Below, one piece after another: positions 1-7,806 of a stretch of 8,761 nt of DNA. The notes under the pieces are model-generated. The model was not told the origin of the DNA. It did not search any database and saw only the letters and a list, made by a program, of their open reading frames with translations. The stretch covers positions 1-8,761 of the forward strand of contig DGSB01000091.1 in the NCBI GenBank assembly GCA_002390045.1. The letters are read 5' to 3'. A program made the position numbers and the translations under genes. The stretch's first letter is position 1. Every line of letters starts with the position of its first letter. This stretch comes from Fibrobacter sp. UBA4373 (lineage in GTDB: Bacteria; Fibrobacterota; Fibrobacteria; Fibrobacterales; Fibrobacteraceae).

Positions 1-1589
<1,589 letters not shown>

Positions 1590-1596
1590 GATCATA

Positions 1597-1600
1597 CTCC
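1597..1600 (-). promoter_or_regulatory. Ribosome binding site of the ABC exporter gene
   Basis: GGAG on the minus strand, 7 nt before the ATG at 1589 and preceded by a run of seven T. Two in-frame ATGs lie 6 nt apart (ATGATCATG). The spacing favours the downstream one. Confidence 0.7.
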
Positions 1601-1699
1601 AAAAAAAGGACTATTTAACCACGCAAAATGATAATTTGTTCGAAAAGAAAAAACTACTCCGATTGGACTGCTTGAATCTGTTTAGATTTTGCTTCTGCT

Positions 1700-3451
1700 T
1701 TACCGCAGCGAAATCGGCAACGATTGCTGACTGTTGCCGCTGCGAATCTGCACCACGTAGCTTCCACGAGAAAGCTTTTCTAAGTTCAGGGCCGCGCTTG
1801 TCGCCGAGACTTTTTCGTTCAGTACTCGGTTGCCCTGTACATCGAAAATGGCGACGTTAGAAGTACGGTTGCAATTCACATAAAGCAGATTGCCCTGCAA
1901 CAGCAAAGAAGCATTCAACGGCTTGGCGGAGGCCTTCTGGATTCCGGCCTCGTAATTGTCCCAGCCTGGCATATCTTCGAGCGTAATCGTGTACTCGTTG
2001 TTCATCACTTCTTTCCAACTAGCATCCGTGTTATCGTTTGCCCAGCTCGGCATTGCGTAATCTCCATACCAAGGCATGAACCAGCTCCAGTTCGCTCCGT
2101 CATTCTTCATGCTGTCGGGCATTGGCACGGATCCGTTTTCGCTCAGGGCGATAATCTTTTTTGCTCCGTAAATGTCCTTGACCGTTTCAAAACTGCTCAC
2201 GAGACTTGAATGGTTTGCTTCACGCGGATAGTAGTAATAGTCACGCCCGACAACGTCCACATATTCATCGCCCGGATACCAGTCGAGAGCGTCGCCCGCT
2301 TCGTCGGTTGTCCAGACCCAAATCAAGTTGTGGAGGTCTTTTTGGTTGGTGAAAATATCGAACATAAGCTTGTACAAGGCGACGCATGCCTTGGCTCCGT
2401 CGGTACCCCACCAGAACCATTTGCCCGAAGCTTCGTGCAGCGGGCGCCAAAGAATCGCGACGCCTGCTTCTTGCAAAGTCAAGAGCGAATCCGCAATCGT
2501 TTCAATATCGGAAACAATCGCCTTGTAATCATCGCTGTCGGTGAGCCAGGTCCCTGTTGTGGTATCGTAGGCGCGACCGATGTGGAAAATGGTGTACGGA
2601 GTGTTGCCGCTAGATTCGGTGTAGAACGCTTCGACGGAATCTGCCGGATCTTTCCAGTGCCAGTTGAAAGCTGGAATGCCGCCAGCGTTCCAAACGGTCT
2701 TTGCCATTTCGAGGGCGGCATGGGTGTAACCTTTGTGCCAATCGCCTGTGGAATTTAAGCCTGTCGCATGCAAAAAGTCAAAACCGACGAGGGCCACGTT
2801 CTTGCCGGAAACGCTATCGATGTAAGCGAGTTCCGTTTGGTTCGTGTAATCGCAGGTGGTGTATTTCCCGTCGTTCAAAAAGACGCCGTTAGTCATGACA
2901 CCGCTAATGACGTGATTGCCAAAATTCTGGTAGAGAAAACTGTAAAGCTTTTGAGCGCTTTCCGTTGCCTTTGGGTCAACAGGTGCGTTGTTGATGGTAA
3001 AAGGAGTCTCTTCGTATTCGGTAAGTTCAATGTAGTCCAGGTTTACCCAGCCCCAGGATTTTACGATGCCGATCGTATTCGTTCCGGCGGAAAGCTTGAT
3101 TTTGCCGGCGCCTTTGATGGTGGTAAAAGCGTCCGATGTCCCAAAGGAAATTTGCCCGGCGGAGTTTCCGTTCACCGTCAGATTTTGAATCTTGCTGCCG
3201 GATTTTGTAGGCAGTTGATAATTTGTCCAAAGCGTGTAAAAACCGGCTGCCGGTACCGTGACCGTAAACAAAAGGTTCCCTTCTTTCATCGACACATAGC
3301 TTCCACCAGAAGCATTGGCGTCAGAAACGATTTCTACACTGTGATCGTCTGCAGGAATTGCATCTTCCGCTTCATAACGGAGCGTTTCAGCAGAAGCGAG
3401 GGCTGCAAAAGTGAGTGTGGCTGCGGTAAAAATTTTGAGCATCGGGATCAT
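1700..3451 (-). CDS. Secreted beta-mannanase A: CBM35-like domain, GH26, sorting tail
   Basis: Likely endo-beta-1,4-mannanase (583 aa) acting outside the cell on mannan-type hemicellulose. A signal peptide ends near Ala21 (ALASA, AxA rule). Residues about 23-146 form a beta-sandwich of CBM35/CBM6 type, opening with the typical YEAED and closing with WGWVNLDYIEL; CBM35 domains are known partners of GH26 mannanases. The GH26 domain spans about 160-505. It shows WHWKDP (264-269), WRPLHEAS with probable acid/base Glu340, and LSENGS with probable nucleophile Glu438. Residues about 515-583 resemble a type IX secretion type A sorting domain (VAIFDVQGNRV, then SRGSYVVQI). AAGGAG lies 5 nt before the ATG at 3451; the second ATG at 3442 would be 14 nt away, so 3451 is preferred. 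The catalytic domain is paralogous to the upstream gene. Exact substrate (mannan, glucomannan, galactomannan) is not determined. Confidence 0.93.
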   Translation of the reverse strand: MIPMLKIFTAATLTFAALASAETLRYEAEDAIPADDHSVEIVSDANASGGSYVSMKEGNLLFTVTVPAAGFYTLWTNYQLPTKSGSKIQNLTVNGNSAGQISFGTSDAFTTIKGAGKIKLSAGTNTIGIVKSWGWVNLDYIELTEYEETPFTINNAPVDPKATESAQKLYSFLYQNFGNHVISGVMTNGVFLNDGKYTTCDYTNQTELAYIDSVSGKNVALVGFDFLHATGLNSTGDWHKGYTHAALEMAKTVWNAGGIPAFNWHWKDPADSVEAFYTESSGNTPYTIFHIGRAYDTTTGTWLTDSDDYKAIVSDIETIADSLLTLQEAGVAILWRPLHEASGKWFWWGTDGAKACVALYKLMFDIFTNQKDLHNLIWVWTTDEAGDALDWYPGDEYVDVVGRDYYYYPREANHSSLVSSFETVKDIYGAKKIIALSENGSVPMPDSMKNDGANWSWFMPWYGDYAMPSWANDNTDASWKEVMNNEYTITLEDMPGWDNYEAGIQKASAKPLNASLLLQGNLLYVNCNRTSNVAIFDVQGNRVLNEKVSATSAALNLEKLSRGSYVVQIRSGNSQQSLPISLR

Positions 3452-3456
3452 GGGAA

Positions 3457-3462
3457 CTCCTT
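3457..3462 (-). promoter_or_regulatory. Ribosome binding site of mannanase A
   Basis: AAGGAG on the minus strand, 5 nt before the ATG at 3451. It decides between that start and the in-frame ATG three codons later. Confidence 0.8.
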
Positions 3463-3467
3463 GATGT

Positions 3468-3487
3468 GCTTAAAATAAATTTTGAGC
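3468..3487 (-). promoter_or_regulatory. AT-rich inverted repeat in the mannanase A leader (possible operator or promoter element)
   Basis: On the plus strand the arms GCTTAAAAT (3468-3476) and ATTTTGAGC (3479-3487) pair at 8 of 9 positions around a central AA. The two-base centre is too short for an RNA loop, so a DNA-level protein site is more likely than a hairpin. The dyad lies 16-36 nt upstream of the start codon. Its minus-strand TATTTT could also serve as a -10 box, with a weak TTGCAT 17 nt upstream. A related core sits in front of mannanase B. Function is inferred only. Confidence 0.35.
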
Positions 3488-3614
3488 CGTATGAATGCAA
3501 ACTTCAAAGAAAGTTATAAGGTAAAGTTTTGCTCACCGCGAGCCGAGAGGAGAGGCGGATGCCGGTCGCGTCTTGTGCAGTAGAGTTTCGTTGCGAACAA
3601 AGAACCTTTTATGC
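3488..3614. other. Intergenic leader between the two mannanase genes with a GC-rich block
   Basis: No gene is seen here. The part nearest mannanase A is AT-rich and probably holds its promoter, but no box is convincing. Bases about 3530-3580 form a sharply different block, roughly 70% G+C, with a purine-rich run (GAGAGGAGAGG) on the plus strand. The block ends near a short TTCG-TTG-CGAA dyad (3587-3597). It could be a dispersed intergenic repeat, part of a leader RNA or a remnant sequence; nothing in it settles which. Confidence 0.4.
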
Positions 3615-3649
3615 AAAAAAAGAGCCTCTCCGTTTGGAGAAGCTCTTTT
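3615..3649 (-). terminator. Rho-independent terminator after mannanase B
   Basis: Hairpin with outer stem 3618-3625 / 3642-3649 (AAAAGAGC with GCTCTTTT), one C/A mismatch, inner stem TCTCC / GGAGA and loop GTTT (3632-3635). On the minus strand it is followed by seven T (3615-3621, partly inside the stem). It begins about 20 bp past the stop of mannanase B, so most transcription should end before mannanase A. Confidence 0.88.
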
Positions 3650-3669
3650 CGAAAGTCTTGCAATCAAAC

Positions 3670-5619
3670 TTACTTGATGCGAATCGACTTAGCCGAAGAG
3701 AAGCCTACGCCCTTCACCTGAAGAATGTAGTTGCCCTGCGGAATACCGGAAAGGTTGAACTGATGTTCGCCAGCAGAGAGAGAACCCTGGTTGAAGCTCT
3801 TCACCTGATGACCCGTCACGTCGAAGAGAGCGATGTTTGCCTTGCCAGCCTTCGGAACGGAAATCGAAAGCGTACGGTTCTGGGCGTTCATCTTCACTGC
3901 GTTAGCGACGGAGGCAACCTTTTCAATTCCCAAACCCTTACCTAAACCGAGGATTTGTACAGACAGATTCTGTGCCTGTTCCACTTCGATCTTTTCTGCC
4001 GTATTGTCAAAGTCGTTGATGGTAACGCCCGTATTGGTCTTCACTGCGTCATAGTACACGTCGCCATTGAAGCCTACTGCGAAGATTTCAATGTAGACCT
4101 TGGAAATGTTGCTCATGAAGCTCGTGTAATCCGTACCGGTCAAGACAACCTGATCCTTGGCGGTCGTCGAAAGATCGATCGTGCAAGTCGTCGAGTCGCC
4201 TGCGTTGATCCAGCAACCGTCCGGCTGTGCCCATGCCCAGCTGGTGCTTGCGTTGCCGAGGAATGCGATGGTGAACCAAATGCCGGAAAGCTTGTTCGTG
4301 TTGTAAACGTTGAAGGTAATCGTGCTGGCTGTCGAAAGATCGATAGCGCTTGCGCTCTGGATAATCACGTTACCCTTGGCGGTATCGCTTGTGGCAGAAG
4401 TCGAAATCGAAGCGCGGAGCCAGCCGTTCGTTGCGGTATCGCCCGGAACGACGACTTCAACAGCGCGAGCGGTATCAAGATCGCCGAGAGCATAACCGGC
4501 TTCGCAGGCAGCCACTTTAGAAGTGCTGAGCGTATAGCTATTCCAACCCGGCATGTTTTCGAGGCTGATTGTGCAAGCGCTTTCGAGGTTAGCCTTCCAA
4601 ACGGCGTCTACAGTCTGGTCGAGGAAATTACCGTTCCAGGTCTGGTACCACGGCATCCACCAAGACCATGCGATGTTGTTGGACTTCATCACGGAGATGT
4701 CCGGAATGGAACCGTTTTCGGAAACGGCAAGGATCTTGTCCGAACCGAAATTCGTCAAGAGTTCCGAATAGGCCTTGGTGTACTTGGTCGAATAGTCCCA
4801 AGCTTCATAGATGTCAAGGCTAATGACGTCGTACTTCGAAGCTCCTGGATTCCAACCGATATCGTTCGAATATTCCGGGTTCCAAACCCAGACCAGGTTG
4901 TTCACGCCCTTGACGGTGACCATTTCGTCATAGACGAGATTGTAAAGAGCCTGGAAAGCGGCTCCGCCTTTGGAGCCCCACCAGAACCATGCGCCGCTTG
5001 CTTCATGGAGCGGACGGAAAATCGCGGCGACGCCAGAATCTTGCAAGCCGAGGAACATATCGGCGATTTCGTCGATGTCGCTTACGAGCTGCTGATAAGT
5101 TTCAGAGCTTGTGTTCCAAGTGCAATTTGCGGTGCAGGAAGGATCGGTAAAGCCTTGGGTGAAATCAAATTCGGTGTATTCCTTGTCGTTGCCCGACTTG
5201 GTGTAGAACGCGTCAATCTGATCGCTCGGGTCTTTCCAGTGCCAAGTAAAGGCCGGAATACCGCCCTGGTTCCACAGGTCCTTGGCGGCGTCGAGAGCCA
5301 TCTGCGTGTAGCTTTGGTACCAGGGATCGCTTGCCTTCACGCCGGTAGCGAACAGGAAGTCGAATCCCACGAGAGCCGGATATTTGCCGGTCTTTTCGTA
5401 GAATGCGGTCACATCGGGAAGTTCTTTCAGCGTCGAGCTGGTAACGTCGCCAGTCATCATACCGGAAACGGTTTTGACTCCGTAGTTTGTGGCGAGGAAG
5501 TTGTAAAGCTTCTGGGCGCCTTCGGTCGCATTGGCGTTGACCGGGGTGTAGCTCACGTCAGCCTGTGCAGTCAAGGCGCAGAAGCCGGCTGCCAGGAGGG
5601 ATTTTTTCAAAAGGTTCAT
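3670..5619 (-). CDS. Secreted beta-mannanase B: GH26, beta-rich module, sorting tail
   Basis: Likely endo-beta-1,4-mannanase (649 aa), secreted. The signal peptide ends near Ala20 (TAQA, AxA rule). The GH26 domain follows directly (about 27-365), with WHWKDP (126-131), FRPLHEAS with probable acid/base Glu206 and VSENGS with probable nucleophile Glu301. Residues about 375-530 form a Ser/Thr-rich, beta-rich module with several Trp and Tyr and a Cys469/Cys479 pair that may be a disulfide. It looks like a carbohydrate-binding sandwich, but I cannot assign the family. Residues about 572-649 resemble a type IX type A sorting domain (NIALFDVTGHQV, then IPQGNYILQV) with a basic end. AGGAG lies 6 nt before the ATG at 5619. 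The gene has its own leader and a strong terminator, so it is probably transcribed alone. It shares long catalytic blocks with mannanase A, which suggests an old duplication. Confidence 0.93.
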   Translation of the reverse strand: MNLLKKSLLAAGFCALTAQADVSYTPVNANATEGAQKLYNFLATNYGVKTVSGMMTGDVTSSTLKELPDVTAFYEKTGKYPALVGFDFLFATGVKASDPWYQSYTQMALDAAKDLWNQGGIPAFTWHWKDPSDQIDAFYTKSGNDKEYTEFDFTQGFTDPSCTANCTWNTSSETYQQLVSDIDEIADMFLGLQDSGVAAIFRPLHEASGAWFWWGSKGGAAFQALYNLVYDEMVTVKGVNNLVWVWNPEYSNDIGWNPGASKYDVISLDIYEAWDYSTKYTKAYSELLTNFGSDKILAVSENGSIPDISVMKSNNIAWSWWMPWYQTWNGNFLDQTVDAVWKANLESACTISLENMPGWNSYTLSTSKVAACEAGYALGDLDTARAVEVVVPGDTATNGWLRASISTSATSDTAKGNVIIQSASAIDLSTASTITFNVYNTNKLSGIWFTIAFLGNASTSWAWAQPDGCWINAGDSTTCTIDLSTTAKDQVVLTGTDYTSFMSNISKVYIEIFAVGFNGDVYYDAVKTNTGVTINDFDNTAEKIEVEQAQNLSVQILGLGKGLGIEKVASVANAVKMNAQNRTLSISVPKAGKANIALFDVTGHQVKSFNQGSLSAGEHQFNLSGIPQGNYILQVKGVGFSSAKSIRIK

Positions 5620-5625
5620 TTCACA

Positions 5626-5630
5626 CTCCT
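5626..5630 (-). promoter_or_regulatory. Ribosome binding site of mannanase B
   Basis: AGGAG on the minus strand, 6 nt before the ATG at 5619. It supports that start, and the signal peptide begins right there. Confidence 0.8.
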
Positions 5631-5645
5631 AAAGAATTATTTTGA

Positions 5646-5671
5646 AAGAAAAATAAACTTTTATTCTTCTT
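5646..5671 (-). promoter_or_regulatory. 26-bp imperfect inverted repeat in the mannanase B leader (possible operator)
   Basis: On the plus strand the arms AAGAAAAATAAA (5646-5657) and TTTATTCTTCTT (5660-5671) pair at 11 of 12 positions around a central CT. The inner six pairs are perfect. A two-base centre does not suit an RNA hairpin, so a dimeric DNA-binding protein site or a promoter region is more plausible. It lies 26-52 nt upstream of the start codon. The low complexity of the A/T sequence raises the chance of coincidence. Confidence 0.4.
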
Positions 5672-5750
5672 GCTGTATGTGAAAAAAATCTTGCTTTGAA
5701 TCTTTTTTATCAGTGTGTAACTAAAAGTTTTCGAACGGTGAAATTCGACG

Positions 5751-5778
5751 AAAAAAGCTCCGCTGATGCGGAGCCTTT
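5751..5778 (-). terminator. Rho-independent terminator after ychF
   Basis: Perfect 7-bp GC-rich stem (5757-5763 with 5768-5774, GCTCCGC / GCGGAGC) with a 4-nt loop. On the minus strand it is followed by six T (5751-5756). It starts about 25 bp after the ychF stop codon and separates ychF from mannanase B. Confidence 0.9.
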
Positions 5779-5799
5779 TAATTCGGTTAGGCAAAAATT

Positions 5800-6903
5800 T
5801 TACACGTTAAAGAGATAGTACATGATGTCGCCATCCTTCACCACGTATTCCTTTCCTTCGGTGCGGACGACGCCAGCTTCCTTTGCCGCATTCCAGGATC
5901 CATATTTGCGGAAGTCTTCGAATGCGAGCGTTTCAGCACGGATAAAGCCCTTTTCGAAATCCGAGTGGATAACGCCTGCGCACTGCGGAGCCTTGGAGCC
6001 TTTTTCGAATGTCCAAGCGCGGCATTCCTTTTCGCCTGCGGTAAAGAACGTCTGCAGACCGAGAATGCGGTAGCCTTCGCGGACAACGGAATCGAGTCCG
6101 GATTCTTCCATACCGTAATCCTTTAAAAGTTCAGCCTTGTCAGCCGGTTCCATGGTGGAAAGTTCTTCTTCGATCTTGCCGCTGATGACGACAACGGAAG
6201 TTCCTTGCTTGGCGGCGAATTCCTTCAGCTGATCCACGTAGGCGTTGCCCTTCTTTTCGAGGTCGTCTTCGCGGATATTGGCGCAGTAGAAGAGAGGCTT
6301 TGCGGTGAGCAGGGCGAGGTCCTGAACGATCGCATCGAGAGCGTCTCCGTTCTTGCCGATGTATTCGCGGGCGCTGTGGCCTTCTTCAAGGCCTTTCTTC
6401 AAAATTTCGCAAGCTTCGAGGTTTTCTTTTGCCTTGGCGTTGCCCGTGCGAGCGGCCTTGGCTTCGGTATTCAAACGTTTTTCGACGGAGTCGAGATCTT
6501 TGAGGATGAGTTCCGTTTCGATGATGTCGATGTCGCGGACCGGATCAACGGAACCGAGAACGTGCGTGATGTCGTCGTCATCAAAGCAGCGGACGACTTC
6601 CATGATTGCATTGCATTCGCGGATGTGGGTCAGGAACTGGTTGCCGAGACCTTCACCCTTGCTTGCGCCTTTCACAAGGCCGGCGATGTCCACGAATTCC
6701 GTCACAGCCGGCACAATGGACTTCGGATTGTAAACCTTGACGAGTTCGTCGAGACGGCTGTCGGGGACGCTCACCATGCCTACGTTCGGTTCAATGGTGC
6801 AGAACGGATAGTTGGCCGCTTCTGCGCCAGCGTTCGTGATGGCGTTGAAAATGGTGCTTTTGCCGACATTCGGAAGACCGACGATACCGCATTTAAGACT
6901 CAT
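5800..6903 (-). CDS. ychF: YchF/OLA1 family ATPase-GTPase, ribosome-associated
   Basis: Cytoplasmic P-loop protein of the Obg-related YchF family. In bacteria the family binds ribosomes, prefers or accepts ATP, and is linked to stress responses. The 367-residue length matches the family (E. coli about 363). Visible motifs: Walker A GLPNVGKS (9-16), switch region NYPFCTIEPN (31-40), G3 DIAGLVKG (72-79) with Leu76 where classical GTPases have the catalytic Gln, and the relaxed NxxE motif Asn209-Glu212 (NIRE) in place of NKxD. A coiled-coil helical insert (about 130-180) and a C-terminal TGS domain ending in YYLFNV follow. The frame stays open to 6939, but AAGGAG 6 nt before the ATG at 6903 and the normal MSLKCGIVG beginning set the start there. 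It is a single-gene unit with its own terminator, divergent from the lipoprotein gene. Confidence 0.97.
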   Translation of the reverse strand: MSLKCGIVGLPNVGKSTIFNAITNAGAEAANYPFCTIEPNVGMVSVPDSRLDELVKVYNPKSIVPAVTEFVDIAGLVKGASKGEGLGNQFLTHIRECNAIMEVVRCFDDDDITHVLGSVDPVRDIDIIETELILKDLDSVEKRLNTEAKAARTGNAKAKENLEACEILKKGLEEGHSAREYIGKNGDALDAIVQDLALLTAKPLFYCANIREDDLEKKGNAYVDQLKEFAAKQGTSVVVISGKIEEELSTMEPADKAELLKDYGMEESGLDSVVREGYRILGLQTFFTAGEKECRAWTFEKGSKAPQCAGVIHSDFEKGFIRAETLAFEDFRKYGSWNAAKEAGVVRTEGKEYVVKDGDIMYYLFNV

Positions 6904-6909
6904 GATGAA

Positions 6910-6915
6910 CTCCTT
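6910..6915 (-). promoter_or_regulatory. Ribosome binding site of ychF
   Basis: AAGGAG on the minus strand, 6 nt before the ATG at 6903. It fixes the start 12 codons downstream of the longest open frame. Confidence 0.85.
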
Positions 6916-6948
6916 GCTATTCGCGGGCAAATTTAGCATTTTTGTAGT
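6916..6948. promoter_or_regulatory. Compact divergent promoter region between ychF and the lipoprotein gene
   Basis: Only 45 bp separate the two start codons, and ychF's ribosome binding site occupies part of them. On the minus strand TGCTAAATT (about 6930-6938) resembles an extended -10 box for ychF. On the plus strand TAGCAT (6934-6939) is a weak -10 candidate only 9 nt before the lipoprotein ATG. Upstream boxes for each gene would have to lie inside the other gene's coding start. Exact boxes are uncertain. Confidence 0.35.
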
Positions 6949-7785
6949 ATGAAGTCTGCGAAAGCCATCAAATATTCCGTCTTGTTCCTTGCCTTTTTTC
7001 TCGCGTCCTGTGCCGGGAATCGCCCTGCCGAAAATCCGATGGGGGATTCGGGATGCGAAGAGTGCGGTGAACGGGGGGAACTGGAACTGGAAATTTTCGA
7101 CGAAAAAGGCTTTGTCGAAATCAACCCGGATTTTTTAGCAGATTTTGATTCGACTGCGATTCTTGGAAGTTTTCCGGCTCAAAATATTTCTGCCGTTTGT
7201 CCGGAAAATGAAAAAATTTGCCACAGCTTTAGTGCTGATGCCGTTGATTTTGACCTTGCCCACTTTGAAGACTCGCTCATTGAAAGCAGCTTCCCCAGGA
7301 TGGTTCATGAACAGATGCTCGAAGGGCTTCGCATTCCGGATGCGGATTCGCTTGTCATTCGGACGATGTTGCGGAATCTGTTAAAAGAGCATTTTGCAGA
7401 CGGAGAACCTTTGGAAAATCTTTCTCCGTGGAAATCGCGCGCCGATTTTCCGGTGGCTTATTCCGCTTTCGATAGAACGGTGCCAGAGGATTTGAAAGGC
7501 GCGCTTTCACAGATTTCAAAAAAATATAACGTCCGCTATGTGACGATTCCCGTCACAGTCCAAGTGGAAATTCTTCCGGATCTTGGACGGAGTGGAGGTT
7601 TTACATGGAAGTCTTTGTGGACGCTTTGGGATGCCCGTCGTGGAAAACTTGTCTTGCTTTCTTATAATGCTTTTACCGCAAAAACGACCAGTCGCATTGC
7701 GCCGGAACGCGGATGGGCCAAGCCTTTTGCCGATCGTTTAAGCGAAGCCCTGCATCGGGATCCGTCAACGATTGAAAATCACTAA
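6949..7785 (+). CDS. Lipoprotein of unknown function
   Basis: I do not recognise a characterised family. The 278-residue product opens with a lipoprotein signal: Lys-rich start, hydrophobic stretch VLFLAFFLA, lipobox LASC with Cys21 as the lipid-modified residue. Residue +2 is Ala, not Asp, which would favour outer-membrane sorting under the E. coli rule. A CxxC pair (Cys36, Cys39) in an acidic segment follows, with further cysteines at 84 and 91. The middle part (about 100-160) looks helical. Residues about 195-245 look like paired beta strands, including VRYVTIPVTVQVEI and LWDARRGKLVLLSY. The 'WDAR-x-G-x-LV' pattern recalls periplasmic lipoproteins with CsgG-like strand pairs, but that is speculation. 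No Shine-Dalgarno sequence precedes the ATG. The start is supported by the signal peptide. The gene is convergent with the GH8 gene, with 6 bp between stop codons. Confidence 0.85.
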   Translation: MKSAKAIKYSVLFLAFFLASCAGNRPAENPMGDSGCEECGERGELELEIFDEKGFVEINPDFLADFDSTAILGSFPAQNISAVCPENEKICHSFSADAVDFDLAHFEDSLIESSFPRMVHEQMLEGLRIPDADSLVIRTMLRNLLKEHFADGEPLENLSPWKSRADFPVAYSAFDRTVPEDLKGALSQISKKYNVRYVTIPVTVQVEILPDLGRSGGFTWKSLWTLWDARRGKLVLLSYNAFTAKTTSRIAPERGWAKPFADRLSEALHRDPSTIENH

Positions 7786-7806
7786 AAGCGTTTAACCTTT
7801 TAACGC
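7784..7806 (-). terminator. Possible weak terminator at the convergent gene ends
   Basis: Imperfect hairpin 7788-7806 (GCGTT-T-AA with TTAACGC, one bulged T, loop CCTT) that overlaps the last codons of the GH8 gene. On the minus strand it is followed by four T (7784-7787). The stem is AT-rich and the T run short, so it may only slow the polymerase. No other terminator is visible for either convergent gene. Confidence 0.3.

Noticed and set aside
1655..1695. Possible terminator between mannanase A and the ABC gene
   Set aside because: Only AATCT-AAAC-AGATT (5 bp) forms and the T run lies about 20 nt further on. Too weak to call.
3529..3945. Plus-strand open frame starting in the GC-rich intergenic block
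   Set aside because: It runs through the terminator hairpin and then antisense to the mannanase B sorting tail. No support for translation.
3955..5682. Long plus-strand open frame (575 codons) opposite mannanase B
   Set aside because: It is antisense to a gene with a signal peptide, catalytic motifs and a ribosome binding site. Its product is rich in Arg, Val and Gly without domain structure, as expected from the codon bias of the real strand.
6205..6936. Plus-strand open frame opposite ychF
   Set aside because: Antisense shadow of a highly conserved gene. No ribosome binding site or recognisable product.
6904..6939. Longer ychF start at 6939 (12 extra residues)
   Set aside because: The extension would read through the ribosome binding site at 6910-6915, and family members begin at the equivalent of MSLKCGIVG.
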